Origin: Planctomycetota bacterium | GTDB lineage: Bacteria; Planctomycetota; Phycisphaerae; Phycisphaerales; UBA1924 | Length of the DNA: 64,000 nt | NCBI GenBank assembly: GCA_018242605.1 | Contig: JAFEBP010000014.1 | Location: forward strand, 1-64,000 | Direction of reading: 5' to 3' | Shown here: piece by piece, positions 17,037 to 26,415 of the stretch | How positions within the stretch are numbered: the first letter of the stretch is position 1 | Layout: each line of letters starts with the position of its first letter | Made by a program: the position numbers and the translations under genes | Notes under the pieces: generated by a model | What the model was told of the DNA's origin: nothing | The model's database searches: none | What the model saw: the letters and a program-made list of their open reading frames with translations, nothing else

Positions 17037-17204
17037 ATGCTGTACACGGTGTTGAGCGTTGTTCATCTGGTTCTGTTCGTGATCGCGGCGGTGGAGATAC
17101 TGGGGGGTTCAAAGCCGCTGGGGCAGAAAGTGCTGTGGCTGGTGCTGATCCTGCTGCTGCCGGTGATCGGGCTGATCCTGTACTTTGTGGTTGGGCGGCG
17201 GTAG
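17037..17204 (+). CDS. Small PLDc_N-type membrane protein
   Basis: A 55-residue protein, MLYTVLSVVHLVLFVIAAVE...LPVIGLILYFVVGRR. It has two hydrophobic helices separated by GGSKPLGQK. The second helix ends LPVIGLILYFVVGRR, the hallmark of the phospholipase-D-nuclease N-terminal (PLDc_N) anchor domain, here without any nuclease domain. Stand-alone PLDc_N proteins are common in bacteria and of unknown function. A strong Shine-Dalgarno (AGGAAGGA) precedes the ATG. It sits between the AtpZ-like gene and clpS on the same strand. Confidence 0.75.
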   Translation: MLYTVLSVVHLVLFVIAAVEILGGSKPLGQKVLWLVLILLLPVIGLILYFVVGRR

Positions 17205-17235
17205 CGGGGGCGGGGCGGCGTGCTAACAATTGGGC

Positions 17236-17571
17236 ATGGAAGGCAAGCCGCAGACATCGACGCTGGTGGAAGCGTCGCCGGTGGTGGAAGAACTGCCGCC
17301 GTACAACGTCGTCCTGCTGGACGATGACGACCACACGTACGAGTACGTGATCGAGATGATGATGCGCCTGTTCGGGCACCCGCTGGAGCGTGCGTTCGAG
17401 ATGGCCAAGACCGTCGACAAGACGGGTCGGGTCATCTGCTGCACGACGCACAAGGAGCACGCGGAGCTGAAGCGCGAGCAGGTGCACGGCTTCGGCCGTG
17501 ACCGGCTGCTGATGCGTTCGATGGGTTCGATGTCCGCGGTGATCGAGCCGGCGCAGACGCCGGGCGCGTGA
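17236..17571 (+). CDS. clpS: ClpS adaptor of the ClpAP/ClpCP protease
   Basis: A 111-residue protein with the ClpS fold motif YNVVLLDDDDHTYEYVIEMM (about 25-44). The Asp pair corresponds to the N-degron pocket residues. A conserved HKEHAELKREQVHGFGRD segment follows (pocket His). ClpS hands N-end-rule substrates to ClpA or ClpC. The variable N-terminal tail (~22 residues) is typical. An ATG at 17236 is used; a TTG two codons upstream is possible. It begins a run of plus-strand housekeeping genes. Confidence 0.92.
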   Translation: MEGKPQTSTLVEASPVVEELPPYNVVLLDDDDHTYEYVIEMMMRLFGHPLERAFEMAKTVDKTGRVICCTTHKEHAELKREQVHGFGRDRLLMRSMGSMSAVIEPAQTPGA

Positions 17572-17586
17572 GCCGCAGTTTTCAAC

Positions 17587-18546
17587 GTGAGCCAATCTAC
17601 CCCCAAGCCCCTCGTTGTGGTCGCCGAGCACCTCGACGCGGCCGCGTTCGCGTGGCTGGGAGAACGCTGCGAGGTGGTGGCGTGCGCGGCCAACGAAAAA
17701 GAGCGGTTTGCGGGGCTGCTGGCGCGGGCGAGCGGGCTGGTGGGGCGGACGTACACGCGGGTGGACGCGTCCTTGCTGGCCAAAGCGCCCAAGCTGCGGG
17801 TCGTCGGTCGGGCGGGCGTGGGGCTTGACAACATCGACGTGGGCGCGTGCCGCGGCAGGGGCGTGGAGGTAGTGCACACGCCCGACGCCAACACGCAGGC
17901 GGTGGTGGAGTACGTGTTTGCGATGCTGCACGACGCGGTGCGGCCGCGGGTGTTCCTGGATCAACCGCTGGCGAACGCGGAGTGGGAGCGGGTGCGTCGG
18001 GAGTTGATCGCGCCGCGGCAGATGAGCGAGATGACGATGGGCGTGTGGGGGTTGGGGCGGATCGGCAAGCACGTGGCGCGTGCCGCGGCGGGGCTGGGGA
18101 TGGACGTGCTGTACAACGACCTGGTGGAGATCGAGCCGGAGGAGCGGCACGGGGCCACGCCGGTCTCGCGCGAGGAACTGCTGCGGACGAGCGACATTCT
18201 CACGCTGCACGTTGATCCGCGGGAGGCCAACCGCGGACTGCTGGGGGCGGATGCGCTGGCGTTGTGCAAGCCGACGGTGTTTCTTGTGAATACGAGCCGC
18301 GGGATGGTGATTGATGCCGGCGCGTTGGGGGCGTTTCTTTCCGCCAACCCGCGGGCGACGGCGCTGATCGACGTGCACGAGCCGGAGCCGATCGTGGCGG
18401 GGTACCCCTTGCTGGGGCTGGCGAACGCGCACCTGTCGCCGCACATCGCGGCGGCGACGGCGACGGCGCACGCGAACATGTCGTGGGTGGTTCGGGATGT
18501 GGACAGGGTGCTCCGCGGGCAACCGCCGGTGCACGCCGCGCCGTAG
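17587..18546 (+). CDS. D-isomer-specific 2-hydroxyacid dehydrogenase (SerA-like)
   Basis: 319 residues, GTG start. It has GRAGVGLDNID (about 79-89), the NAD-binding GVWGLGRIGKHVA (GxGxxG), VNTSRG with the catalytic Arg region, DVHEPEP with the catalytic Glu, and LSPHIAAAT with the catalytic His. These match phosphoglycerate-dehydrogenase-type enzymes, although the C-terminal regulatory ACT domain of SerA is absent. It could be a short 3-phosphoglycerate dehydrogenase or another 2-hydroxyacid dehydrogenase; the substrate cannot be read from the sequence. It starts 15 bp after clpS. Confidence 0.88.
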   Translation: MSQSTPKPLVVVAEHLDAAAFAWLGERCEVVACAANEKERFAGLLARASGLVGRTYTRVDASLLAKAPKLRVVGRAGVGLDNIDVGACRGRGVEVVHTPDANTQAVVEYVFAMLHDAVRPRVFLDQPLANAEWERVRRELIAPRQMSEMTMGVWGLGRIGKHVARAAAGLGMDVLYNDLVEIEPEERHGATPVSREELLRTSDILTLHVDPREANRGLLGADALALCKPTVFLVNTSRGMVIDAGALGAFLSANPRATALIDVHEPEPIVAGYPLLGLANAHLSPHIAAATATAHANMSWVVRDVDRVLRGQPPVHAAP

Positions 18547-18562
18547 AGGCGGGGAGCGGGCC

Positions 18563-19033
18563 GTGCTGTGTGTCGTTCAACGGGTATCGTCGGCGAGCGT
18601 GGTGGTGGACGGGGTCTGCACTGGCGAAGTGGGCCGGGGTTTGCTCGTGCTGGTGGGGGTGCATCAGACCGATACCGACGCGGACGCGGCGTGGATGATC
18701 CAGCGGCTGGTGAACCTGCGCATCTTTGCGGATGAGGCGGGCAAGATGAACCTGAGTGTGCAGCAGATTGCGCCCGCGGCGGAGAACGGCGTGTTGCTGG
18801 TGCCCAACTTCACGCTGTGCGCCCAGACCGGCAAGGGGAACCGGCCGAGTTTTACCGAGGCGATGGAGCCGGCGCGTGCGGAGGCGATGTTCCGGGCGGT
18901 GTGCGGGGGGATCGCCTCGGCGGGGGTGCGGGTTGCGACGGGCATCTTCGGGGCGGACATGAAGGTGTCGCTGGTGAACGACGGGCCGGTGACGATCCTG
19001 CTTGATTCCGTGCCGGCGCGGCGGAGCGCGTGA
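18563..19033 (+). CDS. dtd: D-aminoacyl-tRNA deacylase
   Basis: 156 residues, GTG start at 18563 (MLCVVQRVSSASVVVDG, the expected DTD opening). The Gly-cisPro motif NDGPVT is present near the C-terminus, as are GLLVLVGV and NRPSF. The usual SQFTL motif reads PNFTL here, a noticeable substitution next to the active-site threonine. DTD removes D-amino acids (and glycine mischarged on tRNA-Ala) from tRNA. It lies 16 bp after the dehydrogenase, probably in the same operon. Confidence 0.93.
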   Translation: MLCVVQRVSSASVVVDGVCTGEVGRGLLVLVGVHQTDTDADAAWMIQRLVNLRIFADEAGKMNLSVQQIAPAAENGVLLVPNFTLCAQTGKGNRPSFTEAMEPARAEAMFRAVCGGIASAGVRVATGIFGADMKVSLVNDGPVTILLDSVPARRSA

Positions 19034-19090
19034 GGCGTCGGCACGCGGATTGCGGTAATCAGGGCGGCCCCGCGAACCGATTCAATACTT

Positions 19091-19375
19091 ATGCCTCCCA
19101 CTCAGGCTGACAACATGTCCCGCATCCTCACGATCGACGTGCCCATCGTGGTGCGGCTGGGATCGTGCGCGATGAAGGTGTCCGACGTCACCAACCTGGC
19201 GCCCGGCTCGATCATCGAGCTGCCCAAGCGGGCGGACGCGGAGCTGGACCTGCTGTGCAACAACAAGGTGATCGGGTGCGGGACGGCGGTGAAGGTGGGG
19301 GAGAACTTCGGGCTGCGTATCACCTACATCGGCGATATCAAGCACCGGATCGGGGCGATGGGAGCCGCGGCGTAG
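19091..19375 (+). CDS. FliN-like SpoA protein
   Basis: A 94-residue SpoA (surface presentation of antigens) domain protein. IDVPIVVRLG...VSDVTNLAPGSIIELPKRADAELDLLCNNKVIGCGTAVKVGENFGLRIT aligns with the C-terminal domain of FliN (ELD...D..VN...IA.GEVV...ENFGIRI). FliN forms the flagellar C-ring, and SpoA domains also occur in type III secretion. No other flagellar gene is in the window, so it is an orphan copy. A second ATG at 19115 is possible. The final residues (KHRIGAMGAAA) are species-specific. Confidence 0.8.
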   Translation: MPPTQADNMSRILTIDVPIVVRLGSCAMKVSDVTNLAPGSIIELPKRADAELDLLCNNKVIGCGTAVKVGENFGLRITYIGDIKHRIGAMGAAA

Positions 19376-19479
19376 CGGCGCAGACAATCTGGGGTGTTCG
19401 CGGGCCACGGCCGCGCCGAGAACGATTCGATCATGTATCCTTGGAGCCGTCGGACGGTTCGGCCTCAGGGTAACGCTTC

Positions 19480-21456
19480 ATGCCAAGAGACATCCCGGTC
19501 GGGAACGGCGATCTGCTGATCACCTTCGATAAACAGTATCGGGTGCGGGATATCTATTACCCCAACGTGGGCAGGTTCAACCACACGGACGGGCACGTGC
19601 AGCGGTTCGGGGTGTGGGCGGACGGGATGTTCGCGTGGATCGAGGACCTGGGGTGGGAGCGGACGCTCAAGTACCAGGCGGACACGCTGGTGACGGAGGT
19701 GGTGCTGCGGAACAAGCACCTGGGGCTGGAGATCGTGTGCAACGACGCGGTGGACTTTCACCACCCGGTGTACCTGCGGCGGGCGATGGTGCGGGACCTG
19801 CTGGGCAAGGACCGGGACATCCGGCTGATCAATCACTGGGACCTGTCGATCCGGGGGACGCCGGTGGGCGACACGGCGTCGTACGACCCGAGCACGAGCG
19901 GGGTGGTGCTGTACAAGGACGACTCGTACTTCATGTTCAACGCGTGCGACGAGAACAAGTGCGGGATCGACAACTGGTCGATCGGCACGAAGCGGGTGCG
20001 GGGGGCGGAAGGAACGTGGCGGGACGCGGAGGACGGGCTGCTGGGGCGCAACGCGATCAGCCAGGGGTCGGTGGACGCGACGATCGGGTTCAACCTGCAG
20101 GTTCCGGCGAACGGCACGGCGCACGTGACGAGCTGGGTGGCGTGCGGGCGGTCGTACCGCGAGGTCAAGACGATCAACCAGCGGATCCTGGAGCTGGGGC
20201 CGGACCGGATGATCGAGCGGACGCACGCGTACTGGCGGCTGTGGCTGAGGTCGGAGGTGGTGGACCGGGCGGGGCTGCCGCACTCGATCTCGGACCTGTT
20301 CAAGCGGAGCCAGCTGGTGCTGCGGACGCAGGTGGACAACGGGGGCGCGATCATCGCGGCGAACGACAGCGACATCACGCAGTTCGGCGGGGATCACTAT
20401 TCGTACTGCTGGCCGCGGGACGGCGCGCTGGTGACGTACGCGCTGATCCTGCTGAACCAGAGCGAGCTGTCGCGGGCGTTCTTCCGGTTCTGCGCGCGGG
20501 TGATCCAGCCGGACGGGTACTTCCTGCACAAGTACACGCCCACGGGCGACATGGCGAGCAGCTGGCACCCGTGGATCATCGAGGGCCAGCGGGTGCTGCC
20601 GATCCAGCAGGACGAGACGTCGCTGGTGGTGTGGGCGCTGCGCAAGCACTTCGAGGCGTTCCACGACGTTGAGTTCATCAAGCCGCTGTACACGCCGCTG
20701 GTGCTGCGGCCGGCGCAGTGGATGCTGGCGTACCGGGATCACAACGGGCTGCCGCAGCAGTCGTGGGACCTGTGGGAGGAGCGGCGGGGCGTGCACCTGT
20801 TCACGGTGTGCGCGACGATCGGGGCGCTCAAGGCGGCGGCGGCGTTCGCGACGGACTTCGGCGAGCACGACTCGGCGATGGCGTTCCGCGAGGGCGCGGA
20901 GAAGATGACGGCGGCGATGCGCAAGCACATGTGGAGCCCGGAGCACAAGCGGTTCGCGCGGAACGTGATCCCCAAGAACGGCGGCTACCGGCTGGACATG
21001 ACGGCGGACGCGGCGAACTACGCGATCTTCGCGTTCACCGGGCTGCCGGTGGACGACCCGATGGTGCGCGACGAGATGGAGAACGCCCGCGAGCGGCTGG
21101 CGGTCAAGACCGGCGTGGGCGGGTACGCGCGGTACGAGCGGGACTACTACCACCAGATCGAGCGGGACAACATCGAGATGGTGCCGGGCAACCCGTGGGT
21201 GATCTGCTCCTTGTGGCGGGCGCAGTGGGTGATCGCCAACGCGAAGAACAAGGACGACCTCAAGGAGGCGATGGACCTGCTGGAGTGGTGCGTGTGGCGG
21301 GCGGAAAAGAGCGGCGTGCTGGCCGAGCAGTTCCACCCGTACACCGGCGACCCGATCAGCGTGAGCCCGCTGACCTGGAGCCACGCGACCTTTGTGATGG
21401 TCGTGATGGAGTACCTCAACAAGCTCAAGAGTTTCGAGGACCGGCGCAAGAGTTGA
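19480..21456 (+). CDS. GH15 glucoamylase-type glycoside hydrolase
   Basis: 658 residues without signal peptide, so cytoplasmic. It has an N-terminal beta-sandwich (1-260) and then the (alpha/alpha)6 catalytic barrel with YCWPRDGAL (309-316), IQQDETSLVVWAL (about 375-387), the general acid site DLWEERRGVHLFT (Glu432/433 region) and the second acid in AEQFHPYTGDP (about 620). These are hallmarks of bacterial GH15 glucan 1,4-alpha-glucosidases and trehalases. Likely substrates are glycogen-derived oligosaccharides. Codon use matches the strong GC bias. It is followed after 28 bp by the M29 peptidase gene. Confidence 0.92.
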   Translation: MPRDIPVGNGDLLITFDKQYRVRDIYYPNVGRFNHTDGHVQRFGVWADGMFAWIEDLGWERTLKYQADTLVTEVVLRNKHLGLEIVCNDAVDFHHPVYLRRAMVRDLLGKDRDIRLINHWDLSIRGTPVGDTASYDPSTSGVVLYKDDSYFMFNACDENKCGIDNWSIGTKRVRGAEGTWRDAEDGLLGRNAISQGSVDATIGFNLQVPANGTAHVTSWVACGRSYREVKTINQRILELGPDRMIERTHAYWRLWLRSEVVDRAGLPHSISDLFKRSQLVLRTQVDNGGAIIAANDSDITQFGGDHYSYCWPRDGALVTYALILLNQSELSRAFFRFCARVIQPDGYFLHKYTPTGDMASSWHPWIIEGQRVLPIQQDETSLVVWALRKHFEAFHDVEFIKPLYTPLVLRPAQWMLAYRDHNGLPQQSWDLWEERRGVHLFTVCATIGALKAAAAFATDFGEHDSAMAFREGAEKMTAAMRKHMWSPEHKRFARNVIPKNGGYRLDMTADAANYAIFAFTGLPVDDPMVRDEMENARERLAVKTGVGGYARYERDYYHQIERDNIEMVPGNPWVICSLWRAQWVIANAKNKDDLKEAMDLLEWCVWRAEKSGVLAEQFHPYTGDPISVSPLTWSHATFVMVVMEYLNKLKSFEDRRKS

Positions 21457-21484
21457 GGCCGGCCGCTCGGCTCTAGAATCCGGC

Positions 21485-22654
21485 ATGCGCGACCCACGGC
21501 TCGACTCGCTGGCGAAGGTGCTGGTTGGCTACTGCGCGGCGGTGAAGAAGGGCGACCTGGTGACGATCGTGGGCGAGCCGGCGTGCATGCCGGCTGTGGG
21601 GGCGCTGTTCGAGCAGGTGCTGCACGCGGGCGGGCACCCGTCGTTCCACCCGCGCAGCGAGGCGCTGCAGGAGATCGTGCTGCGGCACGGGAGCGAGGAG
21701 CAACTGCGGCACGTCTGCCCCTTCGAGGAGTTCCGGCTGTCGCGGTGCGACGTGCTGATGGTGCTGCGGCACCAGGAGAACTCCAAGTTCCTGGGGCGGG
21801 TGGATCCCGCGCGGGCGGCGATGGCGCAGGCGGCGCGGCGGGGGCTGTTCTCGATGTCGTTGCGCCGCGCGGCGGCGAAGGAACTGCGGTACGTGCTCAC
21901 GGAGATTCCGGGCAACGCCGCGGCGCAGGACGCGGAGATGTCGCTGACGGATTACGAGGACTGGGTGTACCGGGCGGGGATGCTGCATCTGCCGGACCCG
22001 GTGGCGGCGTGGCGCGAGCTGCACGCGAGCCAGCAGCGCGTGGTGGAGTACCTGAGCGGCAAGAGCGTGCTGCGGTTCAGATCACCGGCGTGCGACCGGG
22101 GCCCGTGGCGGCACGAGGGGACCGATCTGACGGTTGACGTCTGCGGGCGCACGTGGATCAACTGCGGCGGGGGGGAGAACTTTCCCGACGGTGAGGTGTT
22201 CACGGGCCCTCGCGGTGTGGACGGGGTCGTGAACTTCACGTTCCCGTCCGTGTATCGGGGGCGGCAGATGGAGGGCATCCGGCTCAAGTTCCGGGGGGGT
22301 CGGGTGGTGGAGGCGAGCGCCACGAAGAACGAGGAGTTCCTGATCGCGCTGATCGACCAGGACGAGGGCGCGCGGGGCGTGGGCGAGATCGCCATCGGGA
22401 CGAACTACGAGATCCGCGAGTACATCAACAACACGATGTTCGACGAGAAGATCGGGGGGACGTTTCACCTCGCGCTGGGGGCGGGGTTCCCCGAGACCGG
22501 CAGCACGAACGAGTCGGGGCTGCATTGGGACATCGTGAGCGATCTGCGGCCGGGGGGCGCGTTCCCGGGGAGCCCCGGGGGGACGATCGAAGCGGACGGC
22601 GAGGTGTTCCACAAGGACGGGAAGTTCCTCTTCGGCGGGTGGCCGGGGGTGTGA
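21485..22654 (+). CDS. M29 family aminopeptidase
   Basis: 389 residues. Signatures of the AmpS/AmpT/PepS thermophilic metallopeptidases are the N-terminal GDLVTIVGEP, GGGENFPDGEVFTGP (metal-binding Glu), GEIAIGTNYEI, TMFDEKIGGTFHLALG (Glu and His ligands) and ESGLHWDIV (His, Asp). The enzyme binds two metal ions and removes N-terminal residues from peptides in the cytoplasm. The stop is followed by ~70 bp before the phosphoesterase gene. Confidence 0.93.
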   Translation: MRDPRLDSLAKVLVGYCAAVKKGDLVTIVGEPACMPAVGALFEQVLHAGGHPSFHPRSEALQEIVLRHGSEEQLRHVCPFEEFRLSRCDVLMVLRHQENSKFLGRVDPARAAMAQAARRGLFSMSLRRAAAKELRYVLTEIPGNAAAQDAEMSLTDYEDWVYRAGMLHLPDPVAAWRELHASQQRVVEYLSGKSVLRFRSPACDRGPWRHEGTDLTVDVCGRTWINCGGGENFPDGEVFTGPRGVDGVVNFTFPSVYRGRQMEGIRLKFRGGRVVEASATKNEEFLIALIDQDEGARGVGEIAIGTNYEIREYINNTMFDEKIGGTFHLALGAGFPETGSTNESGLHWDIVSDLRPGGAFPGSPGGTIEADGEVFHKDGKFLFGGWPGV

Positions 22655-22726
22655 GGGCGCGGCCGGGTGCGAGGAGAGGGTGTACGCTCTGGCCTTGCCA
22701 GGAGTGTTCCATTCCAGGAGTGATTC

Positions 22727-23707
22727 ATGCCGCTGAGTTTTTCACGCCGCGAAGTTCTTGAGGCCGGGGTGGTGGGCGCCGGGATGCTGATGATGCCGGG
22801 GGTGGCGCTGGCGGCTCGGCGCGTGCAGGCCGGAGGGGCCAAGCGCGTGCTGCGGTTGGCGCACCTGACGGACCCGCATATCCAGCCGGAACTGAAGGGG
22901 GGCGAGGGCGTCGCGGCGTGCCTGACGCACCTGATGGCCCAGAAGGACCGGCCGGAACTGGTGCTCAGCGGCGGGGATCACGTGATGGACAGCGTCTCGC
23001 AGGAGAACGGGAGGGCGTCGCAGTTGTGGAACCTGTGGAAGACGGTGTGGAAGGACCACTGCACGCTTCCGGTCAGGTCGTGCATCGGCAACCATGACAC
23101 CTGGGGCTGGGACAAGGCCGGGAGCAAGACCTCGGGGAGCGAGCCCAACTGGGGCAAGAAGCGAGCCGTGGAGGAACTGGGGATTCCCGCGCCGTATTAC
23201 TCGTTCTCCCAGGCTGGGTGGAAGCTCATCGTGCTCGACACGGTGCAGCCGATGGGGGAGAAGGACTACCAGGGCGGGCTGGATGATGCGCAGTTCGAGT
23301 GGCTGGGCGGGGAACTGAAGGCCGCGGGGAAGATGCCCGTGCTGGTGCTGAGCCACGTCCCGATCATGCACGCGAGCATGCTGCTGATGAAGGACGACGG
23401 CAAGGCGCGGCAGACATCGCGGGGCAAGGTGTGCATGGACGCGATGCGGATTACGTCGCTGTTCGAGAAGTACCCGAATGTGAAAGCGTGCCTGAGCGGG
23501 CACATCCACGTGCAGGAGCGGATCGACTTCCAGGGCGTGGCGTACCTGTGCAACGGGGCGGTGTGCGGCAACTGGTGGAAGAAGAACAAGAACGACGGCA
23601 CGCCGCACGTGAACCGCGCGGCGGAGGGGTACGCGCTGGTGGACCTGTTCGAAGACGGCACGCTGGCGTGCGAGTATCAGACGTACGGGTGGAATGCGGT
23701 GGAGTAA
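22727..23707 (+). CDS. Exported (Tat-type) metallophosphoesterase
   Basis: 326 residues with an N-terminal FSRREVLEAGVVGAGMLMMPGVALA leader, a twin-arginine signal of the SRRxFL type with Val in place of Phe. The calcineurin-like metal motifs appear in order: LTDPHI, SGGDH, GNHD, LSHVP and SGHIHV. The enzyme therefore binds a dinuclear metal centre and hydrolyses phosphomonoesters or diesters in the periplasm; the substrate is unknown. AGGAG lies 6 bp before the ATG. It converges on the next gene with a large hairpin between them. Confidence 0.9.
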   Translation: MPLSFSRREVLEAGVVGAGMLMMPGVALAARRVQAGGAKRVLRLAHLTDPHIQPELKGGEGVAACLTHLMAQKDRPELVLSGGDHVMDSVSQENGRASQLWNLWKTVWKDHCTLPVRSCIGNHDTWGWDKAGSKTSGSEPNWGKKRAVEELGIPAPYYSFSQAGWKLIVLDTVQPMGEKDYQGGLDDAQFEWLGGELKAAGKMPVLVLSHVPIMHASMLLMKDDGKARQTSRGKVCMDAMRITSLFEKYPNVKACLSGHIHVQERIDFQGVAYLCNGAVCGNWWKKNKNDGTPHVNRAAEGYALVDLFEDGTLACEYQTYGWNAVE

Positions 23708-23718
23708 GAAGAACGAAA

Positions 23719-23781
23719 CACGCGAGGGCGAGGGAGGTGCACGCCTCGTGGCGGCGAGCACCTCGGCTGCGCCCTCGCGTG
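23719..23781. terminator. Triple-nested hairpin, bidirectional terminator
   Basis: An outer perfect 12-bp stem (CACGCGAGGGCG, 23719-23730, with 23770-23781) encloses a 7-bp stem (GAGGTGC, 23734-23740, with 23758-23764). That in turn encloses CGCC-TCGT-GGCG. It lies exactly between convergent stops at 23707 and 23809. It lacks a clear T-tract. Confidence 0.75.
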
Positions 23782-23808
23782 AGCGATTTCATGGACGGTT
23801 CGCGTGGG

Positions 23809-26127
23809 TCAGCAGCCGGCCTCCCAGCGGGTGAAGAAGGCTTCCACGTCGGCGCCGTCGATGCCGCCGTCCTGGTTGAGATCCGAGGCGCTCGCGCCGG
23901 CTTCCCAATCGAGGAAGAAGGACTCGACATCCGCGCCGTCGACGCCGCCGTCCTGGTTGTAGTCGCCGGGGCAGCAGATGTTGACGGTGAGTTCCGCGGT
24001 GTTGCTGGTGGTGTCGCCGCACGAGCCGGAGATGGAGCAGCGCACCAGCATGGTGCCGTCCTTGGGCGTGTGGTTCACATCGTCGTCCACGAAGCCTTCG
24101 AGCGTGAGGTTGGCGGTGGTGGCGCCGGCGGCGGTGAAGTGGGAGAGGTCGGCGTGCTCGTTGGCGCCGTCGTTGATGTTCTGCCAGACGCTCAGGTTGG
24201 GGTTGAACATCTCCCACTGGTACGAGGCGTCGGACGAGGTCGTCGCGACGTCGAACATGGCGGGCACACCGTTGCAGATGTTGAGGCTGTCGGGCTGGTC
24301 GGTGATGGTGGTGCCGCCGCCGGTGGTGAGCTGCGCGGCGTTGGTCATAGCCTCACCGCAGGCTGAGGAGACGAAGCAGCGGAATCCGACGGAAGCGCCG
24401 GGATCGAGGCTGATGGGCGTGAGGTTGAGCAGCGGGTCGGCCGAGCCTGTGGCGTCGAAGGCGTTGAGCCAGGTGGTGGGGTCGATGTTGACGCCTTCGG
24501 TGACGTCGAGCCATGCGCCCGAGCCGGCGGGGGACCACTGCCAGGTGTACTGGGGTGCGCCGTCGGCGAGGGTGGAGAACTGCACGGGGCTGCCGCCGCA
24601 GGACTGGGCGTCTTGGGGCTGGGTGGTGATCGTGGGTGCGCCGTTGATGGTGAGCGTCGCGGGCGTTGTGGGGGCGGAGCCGCAGGCGCAGGTGAGCACG
24701 CAGCGGAACGCCGCGGCGGCGGTCATGGAGATGCCCCCGGGCGGGAGGGAGAGCGTGGGGGAGGCGGCGCCGAGCGCGAGGAAGGCGGGCTGTCCGGAGG
24801 CGGGGTCGAGGTTGGCGCCGTCGATGACGGAGTGCCAGACGGGGTCGGTGGCGGGGCGCCATTCCCAGGCGTAGGTGGGCGGGGTGTCGGACTGGCCGAG
24901 GGCGTCGAACGTGGCGCCGTCGGAGCCGCAGATGGCCAGCGACTGTGGGGCGCGGGTGATGGTGATGCAGGGCGCGGGGCCGCCGGTGTCGCCCAGGTAC
25001 ATGAGGTCGCAGCGGTGGGTGGGGCCGTAGATGTCGATGTTGAGGTAGGAGATGTGCGGCACGCCGTGTTCGTCAACGTCGATGCCGTTGCCGTAGCGGC
25101 CGAGGATCTTGTGCGGGCCGGGGTCGCCGTCGCCGTCGACCCTCACGACCGCCCAGCCGGAGGGGTCGCGGCGGGCGATGTACTGGTCCTCGTTGGCGGT
25201 CAGGCCGAAGGTGGCGAAGGGCTGGTTGGCATCGCTGAGCGTGAGGGCGTTGCCGCTGCCGTTCTCCATGGGCACGAAGGTCTCGAACTGCCAACCGGCG
25301 GCGGTCTTGTGGGCGTAGGTGATTCCCGCGTCGGAGTTAAAGAGCATGTGCGGGGTGTTGTCGGTGCCGATGGCGAGGGAGGGGTCTTCGCCGTTGACGC
25401 CCAGGTTCTCGAAGGTCCAGACACCGTTGCGGAGCGTGGCGTAGCGGATGGGGCCCCAGGCGTTGATGGTGTCGGAGGGTTGCGCGAAGGCGATGTGGGG
25501 GACATCGGCGTTGTCCAACTGCAGCCACGTGTTGGAGAAGCCGATGGTGGGCGTCCAGATGTGCGGGATCACCAGTTCGGCGGCGTCGCGGACCCACTGG
25601 CTGCCGTTCCAGTGCGTGTAACGGATGGCGTAATCGCCGCCGTTGGCGTCGTTCATGTACGCGATATGGGGGCGCTGCTGGGAGTCCAGGGCCATCGACA
25701 TATGCGTCGGGACGACGGCGGGGTCGGTGTCGACGGTGGAGACGGTCCAGCCCGCGGCCGAGCCGATGGCGAAGCCGATGCCGCTCCAGTTGTCGTAGGC
25801 GATCTGGTAGAGGCCGTCGGTGCCGCGGCGCATGGTGGAGTGGCTGCCGGCGCCCTGGTCGACGGTCATCCAGTGCCAGTCGGCGCCGGTGCGCCAGGCG
25901 AAGCGCAGGGTGTACATCTCCGGGGGCGAGCCGGCGTGGTCGTCCTCGCAGTAGTAACTGATACCCACATCGCCGCCGCGGGCGACGATGGAGCTCCAAT
26001 AGCCGACCTTGCCGTTGCGGGCGCTGCCGGCGTTGTCGACGATGACCTGCGCGCTGGCTGCGGCGCCGGCGGCGAGGAGGAGGACGGCGGGGAGAAGGCG
26101 GAGAGAGGTCTGCTGGCGGCGAGTCAT
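23809..26127 (-). CDS. Secreted protein with Ig-like repeats and dockerin-like end
   Basis: 772 residues. The ATG at 26127 follows a GGAG and opens a signal peptide (MTRRQQTSLRLLPAVLLLAAGAAASAQ); an upstream ATG would only add a charged leader. Residues ~30-400 read like a repeated sequence of the bacterial propeller type (YTLRFAWRTG, PHIAYMND, PHIAFAQP, PHMLFNSD, PHISYLN). Then come three Ig-like modules starting ITRAPQSLAICG, ITTQPQDAQSCGG and ITDQPDSLNICNG. The protein ends in two dockerin-like repeats (NQDGGVDGADVESFFLDW, NQDGGIDGADVEAFFTRW) and WEAGC. It is probably extracellular; the function is unknown. Confidence 0.8.
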   Translation of the reverse strand: MTRRQQTSLRLLPAVLLLAAGAAASAQVIVDNAGSARNGKVGYWSSIVARGGDVGISYYCEDDHAGSPPEMYTLRFAWRTGADWHWMTVDQGAGSHSTMRRGTDGLYQIAYDNWSGIGFAIGSAAGWTVSTVDTDPAVVPTHMSMALDSQQRPHIAYMNDANGGDYAIRYTHWNGSQWVRDAAELVIPHIWTPTIGFSNTWLQLDNADVPHIAFAQPSDTINAWGPIRYATLRNGVWTFENLGVNGEDPSLAIGTDNTPHMLFNSDAGITYAHKTAAGWQFETFVPMENGSGNALTLSDANQPFATFGLTANEDQYIARRDPSGWAVVRVDGDGDPGPHKILGRYGNGIDVDEHGVPHISYLNIDIYGPTHRCDLMYLGDTGGPAPCITITRAPQSLAICGSDGATFDALGQSDTPPTYAWEWRPATDPVWHSVIDGANLDPASGQPAFLALGAASPTLSLPPGGISMTAAAAFRCVLTCACGSAPTTPATLTINGAPTITTQPQDAQSCGGSPVQFSTLADGAPQYTWQWSPAGSGAWLDVTEGVNIDPTTWLNAFDATGSADPLLNLTPISLDPGASVGFRCFVSSACGEAMTNAAQLTTGGGTTITDQPDSLNICNGVPAMFDVATTSSDASYQWEMFNPNLSVWQNINDGANEHADLSHFTAAGATTANLTLEGFVDDDVNHTPKDGTMLVRCSISGSCGDTTSNTAELTVNICCPGDYNQDGGVDGADVESFFLDWEAGASASDLNQDGGIDGADVEAFFTRWEAGC

Positions 26128-26415
26128 GGCGGGCTCCAGGTTTGGTGTTCGGCGCGGGCGAATATCGATGTCGATATCCACCATTCAGGAGAGGCGGTGC
26201 GGAGGGCTGATACCAGAGACTCGGTCTCAACTTCACGGATTTGAGGGCGAGGGAGGGGTCTGTCCGGATCGGGTACGGTGGGCGATGCGTTCGGGGCGGA
26301 TTTGGGCGGGGGGGCGAAGGGTGCGGACCGGTGCACTGTTCTGGGCGTCAGTCTCGTGCGCGACTCGGTTTGCGGAGAGTGGGCGTCCGTGGTTAGTGGC
26401 TCCTATCATCCGGGC

